7,450 nt of DNA from Caldilineaceae bacterium (GTDB taxonomy: Bacteria > Chloroflexota > Anaerolineae > Caldilineales > Caldilineaceae), in contig JAPKMV010000150.1 of NCBI GenBank assembly GCA_026645635.1, positions 1-7,450 of the forward strand. The letters are read 5' to 3'. Below are positions 1 through 6,063 of this stretch, in pieces. Every line of letters starts with the position of its first letter. Position 1 is the stretch's first letter. The translations under genes and the position numbers were made by a program. The notes beneath the pieces are model-generated. The model was given only the letters and a program-made list of their open reading frames with translations, was not told where the DNA came from and did no database searches.

Positions 1-2
1 TT

Positions 3-905
3 TTCGAGCGGAGCGTCGATCCGGAGAACGGCGGATGCGACACCAGCAACGCGCATGTCGAACGGCTGGATGGGCGCGACAGCTTCTATGTGCGCGCGCT
101 GGATTTGGAGACGAACCCTGAACCGGGCAAACCATTCGACGTGGCGCTGGTGCAGGAAGTGGCCACGATCAGCGGCGTGGCCTACAGCTTGAGCGGGTGG
201 ATGGTGAGCTTCTGCGGCGGCAGTTTCGACGACCCCAACGACTGCCCCGAAGGGTACTATATCGCCAAGATGTTCGGCGCCGACCCAGCCGGCGGCAGCG
301 ACCCCAATGCGGAAACCGTCGTCTGGACGGAGAATCGCAACAACTTCAACGACGGACGCTGGCGCAACCTGCGCATCGGCGTCACCGCGCAGGCGCCGAC
401 CATGACGGTTTTTGCCCGGGTCAACAGCCCCTTCCGCTGGCACGGCAACCACGCCTTCATGGATGCTATGACGATGGTGCAGGCGCCCACGGCGACGATC
501 ACCGCCAGCAGCACGATCTCCAACCCGCGAGAGGTGCTGGTGCAGTGGGATGGTGCCTTGGGGCCGGACATCCCGTTGATCGAAGGCGGCGCCTTTGTTT
601 TGCTATACGAAGTCGAATATTGGCACGACACGTTTGGCGCGTGGCGCAAGTTGGAGACAGATTTTCTTGGCTCGGGCAGCCATACGGTGCAGGTTGGCTG
701 TCTGGACACGCCCTACCGCTTCCGCGCCCGTGTCCGCGCCGAACAGCTCACCGGCACGGGCGTCTTCCCCACCCAGCGCTACATCGGCGCCAACGCGGAA
801 ATTGACTATACGCCGGCCGCACCGCCACAAGAACCAGGGGAACCGCTGCCGGCGCCCCCCTTTTCGCTCTATTTGCCGGCCGTCGTGGCTCAGCCCGAAT
901 GCTGA
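3..905 (+). CDS. Secreted beta-sandwich / Fn3-like surface protein, 3' part only
   Basis: The frame is open from the left edge, so the true start and any signal peptide lie outside the window; 300 residues are visible. The first ~160 read as a beta-rich, carbohydrate-binding-like domain rich in Trp, Gly and Asn, closing with 'HAFMDAMTMVQAP', a strand pattern common at the end of galactose-binding-like jelly rolls. Residues ~160-271 look like a fibronectin type III domain ('YEVEYW...' strand, then 'PYRFRARVRAEQ'). A Pro-rich linker ('PAAPPQEPGEPLPAPP') follows, and the chain ends 'FSLYLPAVVAQPEC'. Such a linker plus YLP-like tail recurs in exported Chloroflexota proteins, where it may serve surface retention; that role is inferred. 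The few cysteines could form disulphides outside the cell. The upstream part could carry an enzyme domain, which cannot be judged here. The internal GTG at 90 sits mid-domain and is not a credible start. The exported-protein call is fairly secure; the specific function is unknown. Confidence 0.72.
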   Translation, partial: FERSVDPENGGCDTSNAHVERLDGRDSFYVRALDLETNPEPGKPFDVALVQEVATISGVAYSLSGWMVSFCGGSFDDPNDCPEGYYIAKMFGADPAGGSDPNAETVVWTENRNNFNDGRWRNLRIGVTAQAPTMTVFARVNSPFRWHGNHAFMDAMTMVQAPTATITASSTISNPREVLVQWDGALGPDIPLIEGGAFVLLYEVEYWHDTFGAWRKLETDFLGSGSHTVQVGCLDTPYRFRARVRAEQLTGTGVFPTQRYIGANAEIDYTPAAPPQEPGEPLPAPPFSLYLPAVVAQPEC

Positions 906-910
906 ATTGA

Positions 911-2782
911 ATGTCGAAAGTTGACCCTATGATCCAGGATGCAGAACCGCACCGCCGCATTGCCATCGCCGAAGGCGCGCCGGCCAGAAGTTGGCCTGCG
1001 CAGGGCGGCGTGCGCGTCCGGTGGCCTGCGCTGGCGACCGTGGAGCGCCATCCAAATGCTTTCTTCTGGGTGGCCTTCGGGCTGCTCAATCTGCTGCTCT
1101 TTCTGCCCGCCTATCTGCTGGAGGTGGAAAACGCCACCCTGCTGCCTGGGCTGGCCGGCGTCGAACACCTGCTGATCTGGCGCAGCAACCTCGATCCGTT
1201 CCGGCTTTCGCTGGAACTGACGCTGCTGGGCGCGCTCTGGTTGACTGTGCGCTGGGTGCGGCGCCGCGCCGTTCGCTATGGCATCGCCGCGCTCTACCTG
1301 CTGACGTTTGTTTATTATGTCTACGAGGCGATTGTCCTTTCGGTCTTCCTGGTCGAACCGAACTTTTATAGCCAGTATTACTGGGCGAGCGATGGGTTGC
1401 CGTTCCTGGCGCAACATCTGGAGACCGGTTGGTGGCTCTATGCGGTGGCGGCGCTGGGCGCGGTGGCCGGCGCTGCGCTGATTGTCACACTGGCGCTGCT
1501 CTGGCTGCGCAGCGGCGCCGCGCCGCGCATCCACTGGGCGACGCGTGTTGTGATGCTGCTGTTGGCCGGGTGCTGCCTGCTCGTGGCGGTGCGCCACCAA
1601 ATCTACACGGCGCAGCAGGAGATGGTGGTCAGCAGCATCGGCTACAAGCTGCAAAAGAACGTGGCTGCGTCGGTGAAACTCCAGGCCGACGTGACCGGCT
1701 TCGACGATCGCGGCGTGCGCGCAGCCTACGACTACAGCGCCTTTCAGTTGGTGCGCAAGCCCGACATCTATTTCATCTTTGTCGAATCCTACGGCAGCGT
1801 GCTCTACAAGCGCCCGGACTACCTGCTCAGCTACACGACGTTGCTGGAGGAACTCAACACGACGCTGACCGACGCGGGCTGGCACACCACTTCGGCGCTC
1901 AGCAAATCGACCACCTGGGGCGGCGGCTCCTGGATGGCGTACACATCGACGCTGCTGGGGCTGCGCATCGACAATCATCCGCAGTATCTCGCCATGCTGG
2001 ACACGGTGCAGGTGGAATCCTTCCCCAGCCTGGGACGCACGCTGGCCAACCAGGGCTATCATCACGTCTGGCTGTCGGCGATGGCGGAGAACCTGGGCGA
2101 ACGCACCTGGGCCAAGTATCTGCGGCTCAACGGCGCCGACGAGTTGATCCGCAATCGCGACCTGGGCTACGTCGGGCCACAGTATGGCTGGGGGCCATCG
2201 CCGCCGGACCAATTTGTGCTTAATTACACGCAGGAGCAGTTGGCGCAGCGCGTCGACCAGCCGCTGTTCTTGTTCACAATTACACAGAATTCGCACTACC
2301 CCTGGGCGCCGCAGCCGGAATTGGTGGAAGATTGGCGCACGCTCAACCAGCCGCAGCCGCCTGTGGTCGAGATCGACCCGGACAGCATCGAGCACAGCGA
2401 GAAGCGTCAAAACTACATGCGCGCCATCGAAAACCAACTGCGCATCTTGACCGACTTCATACTCCGCCACGGCGACGAGAACTCCCTCTTCGTGCTGATC
2501 GGCGACCATCAGCCGCCACAAGTGTCGCGGCGCGCCGACGGCTGGGAAACACCGGTGCACATTGTGAGCAGGGACGCTGACTTGATCGCCGCCTTCGCCG
2601 AATATGGATTCGGACCTGGGCTTGAGGTGCAGCCGGTCGAACCAACGCTGCGGCACGAGGGCATCTACTCGCTCTTTATGCGGGTGCTGCTCAGCCAATA
2701 TGGCGCTGACCAGACCAACCTGCCCGAGTACCTGCCCAACGGTGCAGACAGAAGTCCGCCAAGCGAGCCAGTGCCACAGTAG
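911..2782 (+). CDS. LtaS-like membrane sulfatase/phosphoglycerol transferase-superfamily protein
   Basis: The 623-residue protein has five predicted membrane helices (about 50-72, 98-116, 122-147, 173-199, 210-228) followed by a large extracytoplasmic domain, the architecture and approximate length of LtaS-type lipoteichoic acid synthases and related phosphoglycerol/phosphoethanolamine transferases. Alkaline-phosphatase-superfamily landmarks are visible: 'DIYFIFVESYG' with metal-ligand candidate E292; 'SKSTTWGGGSW' (331-341) with T334 or T335 as candidate nucleophile; 'QNSHYPW' with H462, like the substrate histidine of LtaS; and 'LIGDHQPP' with D532-H533 as metal ligands. It probably transfers or hydrolyses a phosphate- or sulfate-linked head group on an envelope lipid or glycan; the substrate cannot be read from sequence. 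The stretch after the nucleophile differs from canonical LtaS, so a distinct subfamily is likely. It starts 5 bp after the previous gene, suggesting co-transcription. ATG 929 (M7) is an alternative start; neither has a strong Shine-Dalgarno. Confidence 0.82.
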   Translation: MSKVDPMIQDAEPHRRIAIAEGAPARSWPAQGGVRVRWPALATVERHPNAFFWVAFGLLNLLLFLPAYLLEVENATLLPGLAGVEHLLIWRSNLDPFRLSLELTLLGALWLTVRWVRRRAVRYGIAALYLLTFVYYVYEAIVLSVFLVEPNFYSQYYWASDGLPFLAQHLETGWWLYAVAALGAVAGAALIVTLALLWLRSGAAPRIHWATRVVMLLLAGCCLLVAVRHQIYTAQQEMVVSSIGYKLQKNVAASVKLQADVTGFDDRGVRAAYDYSAFQLVRKPDIYFIFVESYGSVLYKRPDYLLSYTTLLEELNTTLTDAGWHTTSALSKSTTWGGGSWMAYTSTLLGLRIDNHPQYLAMLDTVQVESFPSLGRTLANQGYHHVWLSAMAENLGERTWAKYLRLNGADELIRNRDLGYVGPQYGWGPSPPDQFVLNYTQEQLAQRVDQPLFLFTITQNSHYPWAPQPELVEDWRTLNQPQPPVVEIDPDSIEHSEKRQNYMRAIENQLRILTDFILRHGDENSLFVLIGDHQPPQVSRRADGWETPVHIVSRDADLIAAFAEYGFGPGLEVQPVEPTLRHEGIYSLFMRVLLSQYGADQTNLPEYLPNGADRSPPSEPVPQ

Positions 2783-2797
2783 ACGAACTCTGACAAT

Positions 2798-2871
2798 GTG
2801 ACGGGGTGAGGGGGTAAGTGGGTGACAGGAACGCACCCGGCGCCCGCTCCCAATGAAGCGAGGGTGAGAGG
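2798..2871 (+). repeat. Degenerate GTGA-type octamer repeats upstream of the lipoprotein gene
   Basis: Four contiguous octamers lie at 2798-2829: GTGACGGG, GTGAGGGG, GTAAGTGG and GTGACAGG. Three fit GTGANNGG and one differs at the third base. A further GTGAGAGG at 2864-2871 overlaps the Shine-Dalgarno of the next gene. The gap is otherwise featureless. The array may be a small expanded tandem repeat or direct-repeat binding sites for a regulator; the sequence does not decide between these. Confidence 0.5.
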
Positions 2872-2873
2872 AG
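2869..2873 (+). promoter_or_regulatory. Ribosome binding site for the YceI-like lipoprotein
   Basis: AGGAG within a longer GAGAGGAGA purine run, 10 nt before the ATG at 2884. It fixes that start, which also gives a complete lipoprotein signal peptide. Confidence 0.65.
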
Positions 2874-2883
2874 ACCCACAACC

Positions 2884-3603
2884 ATGAAGCAGCAAACGAT
2901 CTTCCGCATTCTTGTCTTGACTGCCATCCTGCTGGTGGTGACCGCCTGTGGCGGCGCAACACCGACGGCTGCGCCTGCACCGGCGCCGGCAACAGAGGCG
3001 CCAGCGGTCAGCCAGCCGTCGGGGGCGCCGGTCAGCGGTCAGCGCACCTTTGTCATCGTCCCGGAGGAGTCGAGAGCCTCCTACCTGGTGGACGAACAGT
3101 TCTTTGCCGGCGCGTTGGAGAAACTCGGCGTCGCAGCGGGCGACTATGATGTCGTCGGCAGCACGCAGGCCATCGAAGGTCAACTGCAGCTCGACCTGGA
3201 CAACCTGGGCAGCGCGTTGGGCGACAATTCGTTCACGGTGCAGATGAACACCTTCGCCACCGACCAGCGCGACCGCGACAACTACATCCGCACCGATGGC
3301 CCGCGTTTCGACAGCTACCCGTTGGCCACCTTCACGGCCACGGCCATCGAGGGCGCGCCTGCCGCATACAACGAGGGCGACGAAGTGAGTTTCAAGTTGC
3401 TCGGCGACCTGACCATTCGTGAGGTGACGCAGCCGGTGGCGTTCGACGTAACGGCCACCCTGGTGGGGGATACGCTCACCGGCGTCGCCACAGCACGCGC
3501 CAAGATGAGCGATTTCGGCATCGACCCGCCGAACTTCGCCAACACGCTGACCGTAGCCGATGAATTTGGGATGGAAGTGGCGTTTACAGCCAGGGAGCAA
3601 TGA
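2884..3603 (+). CDS. YceI-like domain lipoprotein
   Basis: The 239-residue protein begins with a lipoprotein signal: MKQQ, a hydrophobic core at 7-19, then V19-T-A-C22, so C22 is the predicted lipidated residue. An Ala/Pro/Thr-rich tether (about 25-50) leads into one YceI-like domain (about 54-237). Family features include 'GQLQLDLDNL', the 'TDQRDRDNYIRTDGPRFDSYPLATF' region (about 126-150) that matches the conserved RD-x-x-(I/L)R...F-D...YP-x-x-F block, and 'LGDLTIREVTQPVAFDV' (173-189). YceI proteins are lipocalin-like barrels; characterised members bind polyisoprenoid or amphiphilic ligands. This one is probably anchored on the outer face of the membrane and may bind or carry a lipid or quinone-like molecule. 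The long loop after the first strand (about 70-95) is less typical. The strong Shine-Dalgarno supports the start, and the gene is probably transcribed separately from the preceding one, 101 bp upstream. Confidence 0.87.
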   Translation: MKQQTIFRILVLTAILLVVTACGGATPTAAPAPAPATEAPAVSQPSGAPVSGQRTFVIVPEESRASYLVDEQFFAGALEKLGVAAGDYDVVGSTQAIEGQLQLDLDNLGSALGDNSFTVQMNTFATDQRDRDNYIRTDGPRFDSYPLATFTATAIEGAPAAYNEGDEVSFKLLGDLTIREVTQPVAFDVTATLVGDTLTGVATARAKMSDFGIDPPNFANTLTVADEFGMEVAFTAREQ

Positions 3604-3634
3604 AGTTTGAATTGTGAATAACCACGCAAACACA

Positions 3635-3704
3635 ATCCGCAGATTGACGCAGATTACGCAGATTTGATGTCTGCCATCTGCGAAAATCTGCGCAATCTGC
3701 GGAT
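3635..3704. repeat. Hairpin repeat built from CGCAGAT heptamers
   Basis: Two 29-nt arms (3635-3663 and 3676-3704) flank a 12-nt loop. Pairing has three segments: a perfect 12-bp outer stem (3635-3646 with 3693-3704), a 7-bp middle stem (3648-3654 with 3686-3692) and a 7-bp inner stem (3657-3663 with 3676-3682), separated by small asymmetric bulges. Each arm is a run of the same heptamer. It starts 32 bp after the lipoprotein stop and could end or stabilise that transcript, but it has no terminal U-run. I read it as a dispersed, non-coding hairpin element. Confidence 0.8.
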
Positions 3705-3792
3705 GAGTGTCTGGCGCTCCCCAGTACAGAGCAGCGCTCGCAAAACGCTTGTTTTCTTTCATCCAAGACTTCAGCAACGATAACCGTAAAAC

Positions 3793-3796
3793 GGAG
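3793..3796 (+). promoter_or_regulatory. Ribosome binding site that sets the FAH-family start
   Basis: GGAG lies 6 nt before the ATG at 3803. It favours this start over an in-frame GTG at 3707, which would add 32 residues without family resemblance and would begin just beyond the hairpin repeat. Confidence 0.6.
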
Positions 3797-3802
3797 TGTC
3801 TC

Positions 3803-4669
3803 ATGCGACTTGTCACCTATCAGGATTCCACCGGCAGGCATGTTGGCGCGCTGCAAGGCGATGCGGTTGTCGCGCTGGACGGCGTGGCGGCAGACATGCT
3901 TACACTGATCGACCAAGGCGCCGCGGGGTTGGCTGCCGCTGCGGCTGTGTTGGCCAGCCACGCGCCGGCCCAGCCCCTGGCTGCCGTGACCCTGTTGGCG
4001 CCCATCCCGCGCCCGCGCCAGAACGTGATCTGCGTCGGCATGAACTATGTGGCCCACGCCATCGAATCTGACCGGGCACGCGGACGCGAGCCAAAGCTGC
4101 CCGCCGTGCCCGTCTTCTTCACCAAGGCCGTCACCACTGTCGTCGGCCCCGACGTCGACTTCGTGCTCGACCCGGCGGTCACACGTGAGTTGGACTATGA
4201 GGCAGAACTGGCCTTCGTGATCGGACGGCGCGGCAAAAATATCCGCCGCAACCAGGCGTTGGATTACGTCTTCGGCTACACCGTGGCCAACGACATCTCG
4301 GCGCGCGACCTGCAGGGCAACCACCAGCAGTTCTTCAAGGGCAAGAGCCTGGACGGGAGCTGCCCCCTCGGCCCGTGCATCGTCACCGCCGACGAGATCC
4401 CGGACCCGGGTGCGCTGACCATCCGGCTGACACTCAATGGCGAGCTGCGTCAGCACTCCTCCACCGGCGACCTGATCTTCGACATTCCCACACTAATCGA
4501 GTATCTCTCGCTGGGGATGACGCTGGAAGCGGGCACGATTGTCGCCACCGGCACGCCCAGCGGCGTTGGTCTCGGCTATACGCCACCCCGCTTCGTGCAG
4601 CCGGGGGATATCATCGTGACGGCCATCGACCAAATCGGCGAACTGCGCACGCGGGTGGTGGGCGTCTGA
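3803..4669 (+). CDS. Fumarylacetoacetate hydrolase (FAH) family protein
   Basis: The 288-residue protein has the usual layout of the FAH superfamily (hydrolases, decarboxylases and isomerases of beta-keto acids): a small N-terminal domain (about 1-65, 'MRLVTYQDSTGRHVGAL') and a catalytic domain from 'PRQNVICVGMNYVAHAIE' (71-88). Metal-ligand candidates are E133 and E135 in 'ELDYEAELAFVIG', and D164 in 'GYTVANDISARDLQ'. H85 and E88 match the conserved acid/base pair region. 'KGKSLDGSCPLGP' (179-191) and 'TGTPSGVG' (249-256) are further signatures. It should be a soluble Mg2+/Mn2+-dependent enzyme; candidates are acylpyruvate hydrolase, oxaloacetate decarboxylase or a meta-cleavage isomerase/decarboxylase, and sequence alone does not separate these. 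Only 1 nt separates its stop from the thioesterase ATG, so the two are almost certainly one transcript. The ATG at 3803 begins at the normal family N-terminus. Confidence 0.9.
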   Translation: MRLVTYQDSTGRHVGALQGDAVVALDGVAADMLTLIDQGAAGLAAAAAVLASHAPAQPLAAVTLLAPIPRPRQNVICVGMNYVAHAIESDRARGREPKLPAVPVFFTKAVTTVVGPDVDFVLDPAVTRELDYEAELAFVIGRRGKNIRRNQALDYVFGYTVANDISARDLQGNHQQFFKGKSLDGSCPLGPCIVTADEIPDPGALTIRLTLNGELRQHSSTGDLIFDIPTLIEYLSLGMTLEAGTIVATGTPSGVGLGYTPPRFVQPGDIIVTAIDQIGELRTRVVGV

Positions 4670-4670
4670 G

Positions 4671-5051
4671 ATGGTGATCAATCCATTCGGAGCGTTGATT
4701 GGCTGGCGGCTGATCGAGCGTGAGAATGGCAGCAGCCGGTACGAGTTGGACGTCGCGGCGCAGCACCTCAACCCCAACGGCGTGCTCCACGGCGGCGTGC
4801 TCTTCTCCCTGGCGGACAACGGCATGGGCGCCGCCCTCACGAGCTTGCTGGAGGAGGGCGAACAGTGCGCCAGCATCGCAGTGAACATCGCCTTTCTCAA
4901 GGCGGTCACGGCAGGCACGCTCATCTGCGACACGCGCACGGTGCAGAAAGGGCGCACCGTGGCGTTCCTGGAGTCTGAGATTCGCAACGGCGAGCAGGTG
5001 GTGGCGCGGGCGCAGGGGACGTTTTCGGTTTTTCAGGCGCGCGGGAGATGA
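4671..5051 (+). CDS. PaaI-like hotdog-fold acyl-CoA thioesterase
   Basis: The 126-residue protein matches the length of a single PaaI-type hotdog domain. The signature is 'HLNPNGVLHGGVLFSLADNGMG' region (32-53): N36 and H40-G41-G42 at the start of the hot-dog helix, with D49 in the place of the catalytic Asp of PaaI-type enzymes. The beta-strands 'CASIAVNIAFLKAV' and 'GTLICDTRTVQKGRTVAFLESEI' follow, as in the family. It probably hydrolyses an aryl- or acyl-CoA thioester in the cytoplasm; E. coli PaaI acts on hydroxyphenylacetyl-CoA-type intermediates and so protects CoA pools. The ATG is 1 nt after the FAH-family stop, implying translational coupling. GTG 4674 is an in-frame alternative. The pairing suggests a short catabolic module for a carboxylic or aromatic acid, which is an inference from context. 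Confidence 0.88.
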   Translation: MVINPFGALIGWRLIERENGSSRYELDVAAQHLNPNGVLHGGVLFSLADNGMGAALTSLLEEGEQCASIAVNIAFLKAVTAGTLICDTRTVQKGRTVAFLESEIRNGEQVVARAQGTFSVFQARGR

Positions 5052-5113
5052 AACCCTGACGGAAAATCGCCCTTGCCGTCCCAGGATGCGGATACAATTG
5101 GTTCGATTGGTGT

Positions 5114-5142
5114 TTGATCAAGTTGGTCGAGTCTGCTATGTT
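5114..5142 (+). promoter_or_regulatory. Candidate promoter for the Uma2-family gene
   Basis: TTGATC (5114-5119) and TATGTT (5137-5142) are separated by 17 bp, and TG one base upstream of the second hexamer (TGC-TATGTT) gives an extended -10. Each hexamer matches the sigma-A consensus at 4 of 6 positions. Transcription would begin near 5149, which rules out start codons at 5114 and 5138 and supports the ATG at 5192. A separate -10-like TACAAT lies at 5093-5098 but lacks a well-spaced -35. Confidence 0.35.
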
Positions 5143-5176
5143 CGCACCAGGATTTTGCAGATTTGCAGCGCCATCA

Positions 5177-5180
5177 GGAG
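5177..5180 (+). promoter_or_regulatory. Ribosome binding site for the Uma2-family gene
   Basis: GGAG lies 11 nt before the ATG at 5192. The spacing is slightly long, but this is the best match near any candidate start of this gene. Confidence 0.4.
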
Positions 5181-5191
5181 CACCGCCGAGC

Positions 5192-5791
5192 ATGTCTACG
5201 CTTTTCGCCACGCAGAACAACACCACTCTGGCGCCCGCTCTCGCTCAAATCCAACGGCGGATGCGGCTTGCGGACCTGGAGACGTTGCCTCCCGACGACG
5301 GTATACGCTACGAAATCTTGCAAGGAAAACTGATCATGACCCCCGCCCCCCGCCGTTCCCACATGGCCGTGGCCACGCGCCTGGTCACTGCGATCAGTTC
5401 GGTGCTATCCGCCGCACTGCCCGATTGGTCGCTGGCCGTCCAGCCGATCAACCTGGAACTGGAAACAGAGACCGTCACCTATCAGTGCCAGCCCGACCTG
5501 AGCATCTTCGACCAGCCGCTGGCAACGGTCGCCGCCGATGAGAGCCTGCTGCCGGTCATTGTGCTCGAAATCGTCTCGCCAGGCAACCCGGAGAACGACT
5601 ACATCCGCAAAGTCGATGCCTACGCGCAAATGGGCATCCCAGAGTACTGGATCGTCGATCCGGGCAACCTGGCCGTCACCTACCTTGCCCTGGTCACTGG
5701 GGCCTACGGCGCGCACTACGCGCAGATCACCGCGTCCGCCCTGCTGCCCGATCTTACGCTCATCCCCGCCGACCTCTTCGCCGGGCTGTAG
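5192..5791 (+). CDS. Uma2 family (DUF820) PD-(D/E)XK nuclease-like protein
   Basis: The 199-residue protein carries the Uma2/DUF820 pattern along its length: 'GIRYEILQGKLIMTPAP' (37-53) with 'RRSHMAVATRL' after it, 'CQPDLSIF' (99-106), 'LPVIVLEIVSPGNPENDYIRKVDAY' region (120-144) and 'GIPEYWIVDP' (148-157). Candidate catalytic residues of the PD-(D/E)XK fold are D102, E126 and K140. Many genomes of Cyanobacteria and Chloroflexota hold numerous copies; the nuclease activity is predicted from fold, and the cellular role is not established. A TTG at 5114 would add 26 residues, but that extension has no family similarity and lies over the candidate promoter. The gene stands alone: 140 bp follow the thioesterase, and the next gene is convergent. 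Confidence 0.88.
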   Translation: MSTLFATQNNTTLAPALAQIQRRMRLADLETLPPDDGIRYEILQGKLIMTPAPRRSHMAVATRLVTAISSVLSAALPDWSLAVQPINLELETETVTYQCQPDLSIFDQPLATVAADESLLPVIVLEIVSPGNPENDYIRKVDAYAQMGIPEYWIVDPGNLAVTYLALVTGAYGAHYAQITASALLPDLTLIPADLFAGL

Positions 5792-5813
5792 CCAGGTGTG
5801 CATCCTTGATTGG

Positions 5814-6043
5814 CTCACGCAAAGCTGCGAAGTCGCAAAGATAGCAAGGCTTCTCTCCATTTCCTAGAAACTGTTTGTGAAGGTCCCTTTGACGCAGAGA
5901 CGCGGAGTCGCAGAGGTTCGCAGAGATAAAACTCGGTGCGATTCTGTGGCAGTTTCTCTGCGTTTCTCTGCATCTCTGCGCCTCCGCGTTGAAGTGGGTG
6001 GCTTTACAACCAGACTTTTAGCGCCTTGGCGTCTTTGCGTGAG
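5814..6043. repeat. Outer CGCAAAG-family inverted repeat enclosing a second palindrome
   Basis: The 11-nt arm at 5814-5824 (CTCACGCAAAG) is perfectly complementary to 6033-6043. Further in, GCAAGGC at 5844-5850 pairs with 6023-6029 at 6 of 7 positions. The left arm is 37 nt and the right 21 nt; the left has an extra unit of about 16 nt resembling a duplication of the CGCAAAG word. The pair brackets the CGCAGAG-family palindrome and fills most of the convergent gap (5792-6063). No credible gene lies here. Confidence 0.6.
5888..5989. repeat. Inner CGCAGAG-family palindromic repeat
   Basis: Arms at 5892-5926 and 5955-5989 are each 35 nt runs of CGCAGAG/CGCGGAG words in opposite orientation around a 28-nt centre. 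Overall complementarity is imperfect because the words are out of register. The left side, 5888-5926, matches 7341-7379 at 34 of 39 bases on the same strand, so this is one copy of a family with two members in the window. It lies between two convergent genes and could also act as a bidirectional terminator. Confidence 0.75.
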
Positions 6044-6063
6044 CGTTGTGCGTGAGCATTTTG

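Noticed and set aside
890..2992. A 700-codon open frame on the minus strand opposite the LtaS-like gene
   Set aside because: It runs antisense to a gene with clear catalytic motifs, and its translation is rich in Arg, His and Gln with no recognisable domain. Long antisense frames are common in GC-rich genomes with strong third-position bias.
911..3603. A complete lipoteichoic-acid or new envelope-assembly operon
   Set aside because: Only the LtaS-like gene fits. The YceI-like lipoprotein sits behind a 101-bp gap and has its own translation signal, and no glycolipid-anchor or D-alanylation gene is present.
3635..3704. CRISPR-like repeat array or classical intrinsic terminator
   Set aside because: The units are 7 nt, arranged as inverted arms with no regular spacers, and no U-run follows the hairpin.
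3707..3802. N-terminal extension of the FAH-family protein from GTG 3707
   Set aside because: It has no family similarity and no ribosome binding site; GGAG at 3793-3796 and the normal family N-terminus support ATG 3803.
2665..4456. Two overlapping minus-strand open frames (2665-3816 and 3584-4456)
   Set aside because: They lie opposite the YceI-like and FAH-family genes and run through the hairpin repeat. The translations show no domain or signal.
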